Positions 55,629-63,882 of a DNA stretch of 64,000 nucleotides are shown here, in pieces. The notes beneath the pieces are model-generated. The model searched no databases and was not told the DNA's origin. It saw only the letters and a program-made list of their open reading frames with translations. The position numbers and the translations under genes are program-made. This DNA is from Fulvivirga imtechensis AK7 (lineage in GTDB: Bacteria > Bacteroidota > Bacteroidia > Cytophagales > Cyclobacteriaceae): positions 58,092-122,091 of the forward strand of contig NZ_AMZN01000027.1 in NCBI RefSeq assembly GCF_000331535.1, read 5' to 3'. The number at the start of each line of letters is the position of its first letter. Positions within the stretch are counted from its first letter, which is position 1.

Positions 55629-55660
55629 TGTAGCCCGGGGGGTGAAGCCCTGGGTTTACA
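55629..55660. repeat. REP-like imperfect hairpin
   Basis: TGTAGCCCGGGG and CCCTGGGTTTACA form an imperfect stem (55629-55640 with 55648-55660) around GGTGAAG. The G/C-rich form resembles REP elements seen in intergenic DNA. There is only one copy in this window. Confidence 0.5.
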
Positions 55661-55799
55661 AGAGAGAAGTTGAATGTGCCACAGGAAAGTCTGGCCATTA
55701 AAACACAGGCTCCCTTGGCACACAGCGGGCAAGGAAACCTTCATGGTGATATAATCTTATTAGTACTACTAATAGATTACGTGCTCCATTTAAACCAAC

Positions 55800-55817
55800 G
55801 TGAGTTCGATATAAAAT
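55800..55817. repeat. 18-bp exact intergenic repeat, copy 1
   Basis: GTGAGTTCGATATAAAAT is identical to 63757-63774, and both copies are in intergenic DNA with the same orientation. It may be the conserved core of a larger decayed element. Confidence 0.7.
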
Positions 55818-55958
55818 ACACGCCAGTGGGGCTTTTTTGCGTCAAGTATTCGCATTGTAAAAGACAATGCTTCAATAATAGGAAACACAGACGCAGTAGC
55901 TCAAATAACTCTTCTGCATTGCCTTATTCGATAGCTTTCCTGTTATCCCGAATTTCAA

Positions 55959-56068
55959 CACCTCACCCATCAAAAGCCTATGCTTTTACTGCAGTCTGCA
56001 ATTCCCTCTCCTCGGAGGAGAGGGTGGTTCTTCTGTGCTTATACTTCAGCCTGTTCAGGGGTGAGGTG
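55959..56068. repeat. Nested palindromic element
   Basis: CACCTCACCC (55959-55968) pairs perfectly with GGGTGAGGTG (56059-56068). Inside lies a second palindrome, CCCTCTCCTC (56004-56013) with GAGGAGAGGG (56015-56024). The layout of C-rich outer and inner palindromes resembles the element around the DUF559 segment at 428-905, but no nuclease gene is inside. Confidence 0.65.
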
Positions 56069-56303
56069 ATAAACTCAAAGGGAATAATATAAGTTAATGG
56101 CTATGGCCCTCGAGAAATCCCCTCAGCTATTGCCTTTTCTGTTGTTTGACAGAATTATGTTCCATAAGAGTAATAATTCCGGGTACATAAACTGTTTCTT
56201 AAGAGACAAAAAAGTAAAACTGATGCTATGAAAAGCAAAAAGCCAAAAATTGCACAAAATTCACAACTTAGCAAAAGGTTGATTATCAATGTATTGCAAA
56301 ACT

Positions 56304-56410
56304 TGTCATTGGTACGTGAGGAAGGATCTTCCTAAGTTGTTGGTAGTATCTTTGAACTTAGTAAGATTCTTCGTGCCTCCCCGAGGCAAGTTAGGGACAG
56401 GCAGAATGAC
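56304..56410. repeat. Dispersed intergenic repeat, copy 2
   Basis: The modules GAGGAAGGATCTTCCTAAG and CTTAGTAAGATTCTTCGTGC match copy 1 at 17241-17325, with a TGCCTCCCCGAGGCA hairpin-like tail and AGAATGAC at the end. The tail recurs inverted at 63790-63824. Confidence 0.75.
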
Positions 56411-56694
56411 CTTAAAAAGAGGTTTTTAGGTTATTTTTGGATACGAAATACAAATTTAATCGGTTCCACTATTACGTTAAACTAATATAGGTATTGACAA
56501 TGATATTGTTGATAGGAGAAAGCTAAATGTATTGATATTGCGTTGGTGCATATAAAAGATATGTTCTTATAAATATTTCAATAACAAAAACATTACATAC
56601 CGCAGGTTTTTCCATTTAATTTCAGGAACTTATATGGTTTTGAATAGCAAAACAGATGTATCTGGTACTAACCAACCCCGGGTGCTAAATCGTG

Positions 56695-58656
56695 ATGAGC
56701 TTTAAAACCAATTTAACTGCAAATGTAGGAAGTAAGGTACATCTGGCGTTTTTAATAATGCTGATGAGCTATTCTGTTCACGGACAGTCATGTGACTGTC
56801 CGGCCAGCGATAGCTGTGGACCTTGTTCCGGGGGGCTTTCCAGCCTTACGTTACGGTATAATGGAGGTGGATTGATCATCAATGTTCTGGCATTGGATGG
56901 CAGAGGTACGGTGGGGATTAGTTTTCTTAATGATATTATTACCCTTGAAAGTGAAGCTCCGGAGGTCCCTTTTAATGGAGATGTAACGGTCACTGCCATA
57001 GTGCTTCTACATCCCGGAGCAATACATGATTCTGCGGTTATAGATATATCCTGCACTTCACCAATTAATGTAGGTGACGTCTATGGTAACTTTTCAGTAG
57101 TTGCAGGGGTGAGTGTTGAGGGGATAGCCTTATGCTGCACAGCATCAGCCATCGAAACCAACCCTCCGCAAATATCTAACTGTCCTGCTGATATCCATAT
57201 AGCTGCTAATTCCATCACATGTGATGTTATGGTTAATTGGGAGGAGCCTGTAGCCGTTGATGATTGCCAACTGGTAGACTTCACCAGCACTTTCAATCCG
57301 GGAAGCAGTTTCCCACTTGGCACTACCGAGGTGGCCTATACCGCTACAGATAAATTTGGAAATACATCTACCTGCTCTTTTTTTGTAGTTGTTAATGATG
57401 AAACTCCACCAGTATTTCAGACCTGTCACAGCTCCATTACTGCATATACCTCCGGACAATCATGCACAGGCGCTGCTTTCTGGACTATCCCTTCAGCAGT
57501 AGACAACTGCTCTGCGGTACAGGTTGCCGGCAATTATAGTTCCGGTGACACTTTTCCATTTGGAGTGACTACCGTTACCTATACTGCCAATGATGAAGCT
57601 GGTAATACCTCAATATGCACTTTTATAGTGCAAGTTAAGGATACTCTTGCTCCGGTATTTTCAGGGTGTCTGGTATCAGATATAGTAGTGTCTGCAGCAA
57701 CCTCCTGCGAGGCAGTGGCTTTCTGGACTCCTCCCCAGGTCAATGACGACTGCACATTTGCTCTTACAAGTAATTATAACCCTGGGGATATATTTCCTTT
57801 GGGTGCTACCTCAGTAGCCTATACGGCCATTGATGCATCTGGTAATACAGCCATCTGCTCCTTCGATGTGGTGGTAGTCGATTCTGGTCCCCCGGAATTT
57901 CTCGAGTGCCCGGCAGATATTATAGTTATAGCCAATAGTACCTGCTTAGCCGAGGTGCATTGGAATGTTCCAATTGTTGCAGACGCTTGCAGTGGTGTGG
58001 TCGCAACTACGGCATCTCATGAGCCCGGAAACATTTTACCTGTTGGCATTACGCAAGTCAGCTACACGGCTACGGATGAAGTGGGCAATAGCGGCTCGTG
58101 TTATTTTGATGTGATTGTGCAAAATGAACAATTACCTCTGATCTCGGGATGTCCTGCAGATATTGATGCGAAGGCCGGTGAGTCAGGCCAGGTTGAGATA
58201 AGCTGGAAGGAGCCTTTGGCGCAGGTATCATGTGGTACGGTTACGCTCGAAAGTTCTCATCTTCCAGGAGAGTTGTTTCCGGTAGGGGTAACAGAAGTCG
58301 AATATACTGCTATGGATAATGCAGGTCAGGTCAGTTCATGCCGTTTTAATGTTACTGTGGCTTACGAGGAGTTGAAATTTGATGTCGCTCCACTAATTAC
58401 TCCGGATGGAGACGGGAAAAATGACCTGTGGTTGCTGTCAAACATAGAAAAGTTTAAGGATAATAAGGTGATCATAGTGGATCGATGGGGTGGCGAAATA
58501 TATCGTGCCACAGGTTATAATAATGAGAATATAGTATGGGACGGCAATAATATGAATGGTGTACCTGTGCCCACGGGTACATATTTTTATTTTATTTCAG
58601 TGAAATTTGTTTCAGAGAAGGTCGAAAAAAAGGGATTTATAGAGTTGGTACGATAG
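56695..58656 (+). CDS. Secreted multi-HYR adhesin-like protein with T9SS type-B sorting domain
   Basis: A 653-residue protein starting at the ATG at 56695 (a GTG precedes it). A signal peptide (LAFLIMLMSYSVHGQS) and a Cys-rich N-terminal domain (about 30-160) are followed by five ~80-residue HYR repeats (about 160-560), each ending in a form of YTATDKFGNTSTCSF. HYR domains are Ig-like adhesion modules with paired Cys residues. The C-terminus (LITPDGDGKNDLWLLSNIEK, VDRWGGEIYRATGYN, NGVPVPTGTYFYFI) is the gliding-motility-type C-terminal domain that routes type-B cargo through the T9SS. It overlaps the following PorP gene region and is probably its cargo. Confidence 0.9.
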   Translation: MSFKTNLTANVGSKVHLAFLIMLMSYSVHGQSCDCPASDSCGPCSGGLSSLTLRYNGGGLIINVLALDGRGTVGISFLNDIITLESEAPEVPFNGDVTVTAIVLLHPGAIHDSAVIDISCTSPINVGDVYGNFSVVAGVSVEGIALCCTASAIETNPPQISNCPADIHIAANSITCDVMVNWEEPVAVDDCQLVDFTSTFNPGSSFPLGTTEVAYTATDKFGNTSTCSFFVVVNDETPPVFQTCHSSITAYTSGQSCTGAAFWTIPSAVDNCSAVQVAGNYSSGDTFPFGVTTVTYTANDEAGNTSICTFIVQVKDTLAPVFSGCLVSDIVVSAATSCEAVAFWTPPQVNDDCTFALTSNYNPGDIFPLGATSVAYTAIDASGNTAICSFDVVVVDSGPPEFLECPADIIVIANSTCLAEVHWNVPIVADACSGVVATTASHEPGNILPVGITQVSYTATDEVGNSGSCYFDVIVQNEQLPLISGCPADIDAKAGESGQVEISWKEPLAQVSCGTVTLESSHLPGELFPVGVTEVEYTAMDNAGQVSSCRFNVTVAYEELKFDVAPLITPDGDGKNDLWLLSNIEKFKDNKVIIVDRWGGEIYRATGYNNENIVWDGNNMNGVPVPTGTYFYFISVKFVSEKVEKKGFIELVR

Positions 58657-58658
58657 TG

Positions 58659-59594
58659 ATGGGAAGCAAGCAAGAATATATATTAACAGTAACTAAAACT
58701 CTATTTTTGATACTACTATACTTTTGCGCGGGGCAAGCGGTTGCTCAGCAGAGAGCACAGTTTACGCAATATATGTTTGAGGGGCTGATCATTAATCCGG
58801 CCTATGCGGGGGCTGATGAAGCATTGAGTATGTCTTTCATATTAAGAGACCAATGGTCAGGAGTAGAAGGCGCTCCATCTACCCAGATATTTTCGGCTCA
58901 TACACTCTTCAAAAAGAAGCAGATAGGCACAGGCCTGTTAATAAGTAATGATAAAATTGGTGTTCATAATGATTTAAATATATCCACAAATTATGCATAT
59001 CATTTGCCGGTGGGGCAAAGTAAGACATTGTCATTTGGCCTGCAGGCAGGGCTTCACCACAGCATGACAGATTATGGCGCCTTGGGGGAGTATAGCAATG
59101 ATCCTGGATTATATAATGCAGCCGTTTCACGCACATTCTTTGACATGGGCGCAGGCTTGTACTTCAAAAGTCCAGAATTACATATAGGTTTTTCAGTGCC
59201 TGAGATCATGCCGAAAGAACTGCAGTTCAATGATTCACTTGCCGTAAAAATTAGTCAGGTCAACTATTTTTTCTTTTCGAAATATAGGCTGACCCTGGAT
59301 CACAACCTTGACCTGGAGCCAAATATACTCTTTAAGTATATGCATGGTATTCCCCTGTCATATGATATCAATTGCAGTATTGTCTACAGGCAGATCCTTG
59401 CGTTAGGGCTGTCATATCGCAGGAAGGAATCACTCGATTTGATCTTTAAATGTCGGGTAACACCACAGCTTCAGTTTGGTTATGCATATGATTATCCTGT
59501 TGGCCGCGTGTCAAAATTAATAGCAGGGTCACACGAAATAGCAGTGAATTACCTTTTCAGGTTTAAACACGATAATGTAGCTTCGCCAAGGTAA
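58659..59594 (+). CDS. PorP/SprF-family type IX secretion membrane protein
   Basis: A 311-residue outer-membrane protein with signal peptide (ending GQAVAQQ) and the PorP/SprF start RAQFTQYMFEGLIINPAYAG, then LSMSFILRDQWSGVEGAPST. Later beta strands and a C-terminus NYLFRF are consistent with a barrel. SprF proteins help deliver a specific adjacent adhesin, as SprF does for SprB in Flavobacterium. The ATG at 58659 begins 2 bp after the adhesin stop, which supports such pairing. Confidence 0.9.
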   Translation: MGSKQEYILTVTKTLFLILLYFCAGQAVAQQRAQFTQYMFEGLIINPAYAGADEALSMSFILRDQWSGVEGAPSTQIFSAHTLFKKKQIGTGLLISNDKIGVHNDLNISTNYAYHLPVGQSKTLSFGLQAGLHHSMTDYGALGEYSNDPGLYNAAVSRTFFDMGAGLYFKSPELHIGFSVPEIMPKELQFNDSLAVKISQVNYFFFSKYRLTLDHNLDLEPNILFKYMHGIPLSYDINCSIVYRQILALGLSYRRKESLDLIFKCRVTPQLQFGYAYDYPVGRVSKLIAGSHEIAVNYLFRFKHDNVASPR

Positions 59595-59602
59595 ACAGCA
59601 AA

Positions 59603-61246
59603 ATGCGTACACGATATTTTCTTTTAGCATTATTACCATTGATCATTGGTGTTACGTGGAAAACATCCGCCCAGGAGTCTGTTTTTAAGCTGTTTAAAAG
59701 TGATATCCAAATTGCGGACAAGCATTTTGACAACGGCAACTATCAAACAGCGCTGGAATTATACATGAAAGCCGCTGATGAACGTAGGCACACGAGTGCA
59801 GTAATTCTTAACATAGCCCGATGCCATTACTTTCTAAAGCAATATGCAGAAGCAATAGCTGCTTACGATAAATACATGGAAGCTTCTCATCGCCTGAAAG
59901 CCGCGGACATTTATTACTACGCAGAAGCTCATGTGGCTATGGAGCAGTATGACGATGCAATAAAATATTATAAGATGTATCTCAAAGACTACCCTGGCGA
60001 TGAACTGATCTATCAAAAGATCTGGCGGCTTGATAATATCCAGTTTTTATATGAAGATTCAACACACTTTGCTGTCCGTCCCATATCCATCAACACGGGT
60101 TATGGAGAACTGTGTGCGGTTTCATATCGGTCGGGAATCGTATTTATGTCAAACCGTAAGAAAATTGGGGGGATTGAGCAGATTAATCCTGCTCTGAATG
60201 CACCGTTTTACAATATTTATTATTCGCCAACCGCCACTGATACTACAAGGAGTAATGATACCATGGTTTACAGTACCCCAATATTATTTGATAAAATCCT
60301 GAACCAAAGGTTTCATAGCGGACCGGTAGCATTTTACCAGCGTGGTGAAAAAGTAGTGTTTGCTTCTTCTGATCGAGAAAGTCAGGTGAGCAGGACATTA
60401 CAGTTATACTTTGCTGAGATACATAACGGGAACTGGCATATTACCGGGAAGTTTCCTTATAATAGCACCGAATACTCCATCACTGATCCCACTATCAATG
60501 AGCAGGGAAATTTACTATATTTTTCATCAGACATGTCTGGAGGGGCAGGAGGCAAGGATCTGTACAGATCTGAGTTGACCGATGGCAACTGGAGTAAGCC
60601 TGTCAACCTGGGTGAAGTAGTAAACACCCGGTATGATGAAGTCTTTCCTTATCTTCACAACGAAGAGGTGCTGTATTTTTCTTCCAATGGACATCCGGGA
60701 ATGGGAGGGCTTGATATCTTTAGAACAAAGCTTAATTCTGATGATTTCAGTGAGGTGGAGAACCTCGGTTATCCTCTTAACTCTCATCGAGACGACTTTG
60801 GGATTACCATAGATTCTCTGAATACCCGTGGTTACCTCACTTCCAACCGCAAAGAAGGAGGTTATGATGATGATATCTATGAATTTGATATGGACATCCA
60901 AACCTATCCCCTGGAAATAGCCGGGGTTATGAAATACATCGAGCATAGCTGGTCCGATTCCTCACAATTGAAAATATTGTCTGGGGTTAATTTTTCTTTG
61001 ATAGATAATGTCAGAAATATTACTGTGTCGACCGGCGCTTCAGACCGATCCGGCAATTTTATAGTGACCATACCTTATTACAGCAAATACCGACTTCACA
61101 TCATTGGCGAGGATATTGGTGACGGCATTGTTAGTTTTGAAGTGCCGAAGTATAAAAGATTCAATGGTAAATATGAAGTGGTAGTGGTAAAAGACGATTT
61201 CAGATCCACAGGAAAACAGACGGAAGATGAAGATAAAGATGAATGA
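59603..61246 (+). CDS. TPR/PD40-repeat T9SS-associated protein (PorE-like, lacking the OmpA domain)
   Basis: A 547-residue exported protein (signal to about residue 23, KTSAQES). TPR units (HFDNGNYQTALELYMKAADE; QYDDAIKYYKMYLKDYPGD) occupy residues ~36-150. A WD40-like PD40 propeller (about 160-430) follows, with repeated YFSSDMSGGAGGKDLYRSEL- and YFSSNGHPGMGGLDIFRT-type blades. A beta domain of carboxypeptidase-regulatory type (about 440-530) completes it. The arrangement matches PorE-like proteins but stops before their C-terminal OmpA/peptidoglycan domain. It follows porP by 8 bp and overlaps the kinase gene. Confidence 0.82.
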   Translation: MRTRYFLLALLPLIIGVTWKTSAQESVFKLFKSDIQIADKHFDNGNYQTALELYMKAADERRHTSAVILNIARCHYFLKQYAEAIAAYDKYMEASHRLKAADIYYYAEAHVAMEQYDDAIKYYKMYLKDYPGDELIYQKIWRLDNIQFLYEDSTHFAVRPISINTGYGELCAVSYRSGIVFMSNRKKIGGIEQINPALNAPFYNIYYSPTATDTTRSNDTMVYSTPILFDKILNQRFHSGPVAFYQRGEKVVFASSDRESQVSRTLQLYFAEIHNGNWHITGKFPYNSTEYSITDPTINEQGNLLYFSSDMSGGAGGKDLYRSELTDGNWSKPVNLGEVVNTRYDEVFPYLHNEEVLYFSSNGHPGMGGLDIFRTKLNSDDFSEVENLGYPLNSHRDDFGITIDSLNTRGYLTSNRKEGGYDDDIYEFDMDIQTYPLEIAGVMKYIEHSWSDSSQLKILSGVNFSLIDNVRNITVSTGASDRSGNFIVTIPYYSKYRLHIIGEDIGDGIVSFEVPKYKRFNGKYEVVVVKDDFRSTGKQTEDEDKDE

Positions 61247-63323
61247 AGAGGCTTACGCGACTTTCTTTCGAAGGTGCAGTCTGCACTGCGTACTGTTAGT
61301 TGCTACTTTTTTTATGACATTGCATGCAGCAAATGCACAGATCAGGCAGGTGTATCAGCTCAAAACTTTCGATCAGCAATTGCAGCCCGTAAAGCATCTT
61401 GATATAGCTATCAACGATAACGACTATGTATCCATCGGAAACAAAGGGGTTGCCTTTGTAGAGCTTTCGGATAGCGACCTGCCGATAAAATCAATACGGC
61501 TAAAGGATGACAAACTGGAAGCAGCATCATGGAATTTGAGTAAAGGTATACTTGAGGTCATCATTAGAAAAAAAAGCTATTATGAGATAGATATATTTGT
61601 TGGGAGCAACAGTGGCCAGCCTTTAAAAGGCGTGGAAGTGGCGTTTAATGGGAGAAAAAAAGTGACGGGTATCACCGATGGCAACGGCAAGGTGCGGTTA
61701 CCCCTGGCTCTTGATGAAAAGATCCATTCCAAAGAGCAGTTTTCCCTTGATAATTATAATATAGTTCAACTACAGACCAGCGAATTGAATGCCAGGCTTA
61801 TAGCGGAACCGGCCAAAACTGCCACAGTGGCGCCTGAAAGAGAGGTGCGGCAACAAGACACGGCTTCCAGCTCCTCTCAGAGTTATTTTAAAGATTTCGA
61901 TCTCTCCAAACTGGATTCCATTCAATCACTAACTGTATTCTATGCCATTTTCAAAAACTATCACATTGAAGATATGGATGAGCCTAGCAGGAGGAAGGTA
62001 GACGCCAAGTTCCAGGAACTCATAGGACAATTGAAAGATTCGCTCAATCATAATGCGCTACGGTTTTTTAATAATATTTCAGATTCTACCTATTTACAGG
62101 AAGACATAAGCAATTTGTTGGCCCAATCCAGGCTGGAAAGTCGTATGCTGGATGAACAGCAAGCTGATTTCGAAGAAAAGATACGGCTAATCAATGATAA
62201 ATTAAAAAGCGGTTTTGAGGCTTTGAGTGAAGAGGAGCGCACAGGCTTACTTGCCGATATTAGGTTACTTGAAAGGATACTTTCTGAGAATGAAAGTAAG
62301 TTTTACAAAAATCACAACAGCTACAGGCAGGTCATTAATGATCTGATGACAAGGTATTTTAACCTCGAGGATCTTGAAGGTAAACTCTCAAAAAGCGAGG
62401 CACAACGGCTGGAAGAGCAGCGCATGTTCAGGGAAAGACTTATCGCTATATTCTCACTTGTAGTCATATTTGCTGTTATGATCATACTGTTGGCTTACTT
62501 TAGCGACAAGTTGAAAAAGCAAAAGAAAAAGCTTGAGACAGCTAATGCTGAAATCAAAAGGATCAATGAAAATCTGGAAGGGATGGTCTACCAGCGTACA
62601 AAGATGCTGGAAGAAGCCAATCGTGAATTAGATACAGTCCTTTATCGGGCTTCTCATGACCTGAGGTCTCCGGTGTGCTCTATAGAAGGCTTATGTAATC
62701 TGGCTGCAATACTCAATGAAAAAGAGCGTGGTGAGTTGTTTGAAAAAGTGGTGCAGGCTACAAAGGGAATGGATAAGTTGCTGAAGAAGCTGAGTGTTAT
62801 TAGCGAGATAAACAGACCTGGGGCTGTCTCTCCCGTTTATCTATGCGAGATGATTGAAGTCATACGCGGTAGGTTTAAGGAGGTCATTAATAGCCATGAG
62901 ATCAATTTTGTGATAGAGTGTTCGCCAGATCTCATCATTAATACAGTGCCTAATCTGATAGAGGTAATACTGGCCAACTTAATCGAAAATGCTATATTTT
63001 TCTGTGTTCTAAAAGACTCTGAAGAATACCAGGTAGTGCTTAAAGCGATGGCAGTGGATACACATGTTGAATTGAGTATTTTCGATAATGGCATTGGAGT
63101 TGAAAGGACAATTAGCGACCGGCTTTTCGATATGTTTTTCCGGGGCAATGAGCACTCTAAGGGTAATGGACTGGGGCTCTATATTGTTCAGAAATCTGTA
63201 CAGGCGCTAGGGGGTAGGATTACTGTAGAATCGGAGCCTGGCAGCTTTTCAAAATTTGCAGTAAACCTCCCCATCCATCTGCTGTCGAAAAATTCGCAGG
63301 AACTCACCGATACGGTTGTTTGA
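61227..63323 (+). CDS. Membrane-bound sensor histidine kinase linked to the T9SS cluster
   Basis: A 698-residue protein. Signal peptide (to about residue 37, LHAANAQ), then a periplasmic part with a carboxypeptidase-regulatory-like fold (about 118-185, GQPLKGVEVAFNGRKKVTG), a helical stretch (about 225-400) and one membrane helix (about 405-427). A coiled coil (430-465) leads to HisKA with phospho-acceptor His477 (RASHDLRSPVCS). The HATPase has an N-box (NLIENAIFF), G1 (DNGIGV) and G2 (GNGLGLYIV). No receiver domain or response regulator gene follows. ATG 61227 overlaps the previous gene by 20 bp; ATG 61239 is the alternative. It may sense assembly or contact of the secreted adhesin. Confidence 0.88.
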   Translation: MKIKMNEEAYATFFRRCSLHCVLLVATFFMTLHAANAQIRQVYQLKTFDQQLQPVKHLDIAINDNDYVSIGNKGVAFVELSDSDLPIKSIRLKDDKLEAASWNLSKGILEVIIRKKSYYEIDIFVGSNSGQPLKGVEVAFNGRKKVTGITDGNGKVRLPLALDEKIHSKEQFSLDNYNIVQLQTSELNARLIAEPAKTATVAPEREVRQQDTASSSSQSYFKDFDLSKLDSIQSLTVFYAIFKNYHIEDMDEPSRRKVDAKFQELIGQLKDSLNHNALRFFNNISDSTYLQEDISNLLAQSRLESRMLDEQQADFEEKIRLINDKLKSGFEALSEEERTGLLADIRLLERILSENESKFYKNHNSYRQVINDLMTRYFNLEDLEGKLSKSEAQRLEEQRMFRERLIAIFSLVVIFAVMIILLAYFSDKLKKQKKKLETANAEIKRINENLEGMVYQRTKMLEEANRELDTVLYRASHDLRSPVCSIEGLCNLAAILNEKERGELFEKVVQATKGMDKLLKKLSVISEINRPGAVSPVYLCEMIEVIRGRFKEVINSHEINFVIECSPDLIINTVPNLIEVILANLIENAIFFCVLKDSEEYQVVLKAMAVDTHVELSIFDNGIGVERTISDRLFDMFFRGNEHSKGNGLGLYIVQKSVQALGGRITVESEPGSFSKFAVNLPIHLLSKNSQELTDTVV

Positions 63324-63380
63324 TAGTGAAGGAAATTCAAAGTGGTTTTGAGTATGGTAAGTGAGGGATTTAAAATAGTT

Positions 63381-63540
63381 AGTGTCTCTAAGAAAAACGC
63401 CAATACCTGCGTTACACTCGTCCCAAAAATGCTCATCCCGACAACTGTAACAACTGTACAGGACTCCGCTTTTTGGCACTTCGTTCCGCCTTTTGAGGGG
63501 AACGTTTTCCTAAAGCCACTTAGAGTTTTCTTACAAACAT
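63381..63540. repeat. Dispersed 3'-flanking repeat, copy B
   Basis: Aligns with 22611-22704, but has an insertion of about 60 bp (roughly 63450-63512, with ACTCCGCTTTTTGGCACTTC) before the shared CCACTTAGAGTTTTCTTACA. Like copy A it starts ~55 bp after a stop codon. Confidence 0.75.
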
Positions 63541-63655
63541 AGTTGGCTGACTGTTAATAAACGCCCTCGAATGGAGGGAGAGGGGATACGGACAGTCGTG
63601 AAACCCTACCCCCCTTGGCGTGGCCACCAACAGGCCATACGAAAGAACCAACAAC

Positions 63656-63695
63656 GAGAGGAGTGAGCATTTCCTATGCCAGGCCTCTCTTTTTA
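63656..63695 (+). terminator. Possible terminator
   Basis: GAGAGG (63656-63661) pairs with CCTCTC (63684-63689), with an inner GCAT/ATGC pair, followed by TTTTTAT. It lies 333 bp after the kinase stop and may end that transcript or a small RNA. Confidence 0.4.
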
Positions 63696-63756
63696 TAACT
63701 ATGGATAAACAGATTGTAAAATTTTTCTCATCACCCTTTCAATGCTTAACTTTAAG

Positions 63757-63774
63757 GTGAGTTCGATATAAAAT
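63757..63774. repeat. 18-bp exact intergenic repeat, copy 2
   Basis: Identical to 55800-55817 and in the same orientation. Confidence 0.7.
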
Positions 63775-63789
63775 GCTTAAAAAAGAGCA

Positions 63790-63824
63790 GTCATCCTGCC
63801 TGTCCAACTTGCCTCGGGGAGGCA
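63790..63824. repeat. Inverted fragment of the dispersed repeat
   Basis: GTCATCCTGCCTGTCC followed by AACTTGCCTCGGGGAGGCA is close to the reverse complement of the tail of copy 2 (about 56374-56410). Confidence 0.7.
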
Positions 63825-63882
63825 ACCAACAACTTTTCGTTGATTTTGAGGATAATGACATAGCTTCAGAACGGCCTTGAGA

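Larger units (their letters stand above)
55474..56694. other. 1.2-kb gene-free region rich in repeats
   Basis: No credible coding frame was found; the best frame (55670-56092) has no recognisable domain and overlaps repeats. The region starts with a C/T-rich stretch (about 55520-55575) and holds a REP-like hairpin, an 18-bp repeat, a nested palindrome and copy 2 of the dispersed GTCATCCTGA-type repeat. The last ~280 bp is A/T-rich and must carry the promoter of the T9SS-linked cluster. No strong promoter match was found. Confidence 0.6.

Noticed and set aside
55670..56092. 140-residue ORF in the repeat-rich gap
   Set aside because: No recognisable domain, odd composition, and it crosses the 18-bp repeat and the nested palindrome; likely chance.
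63342..63542. 66-residue ORF after the histidine kinase
   Set aside because: It coincides with copy B of the 3'-flanking repeat.
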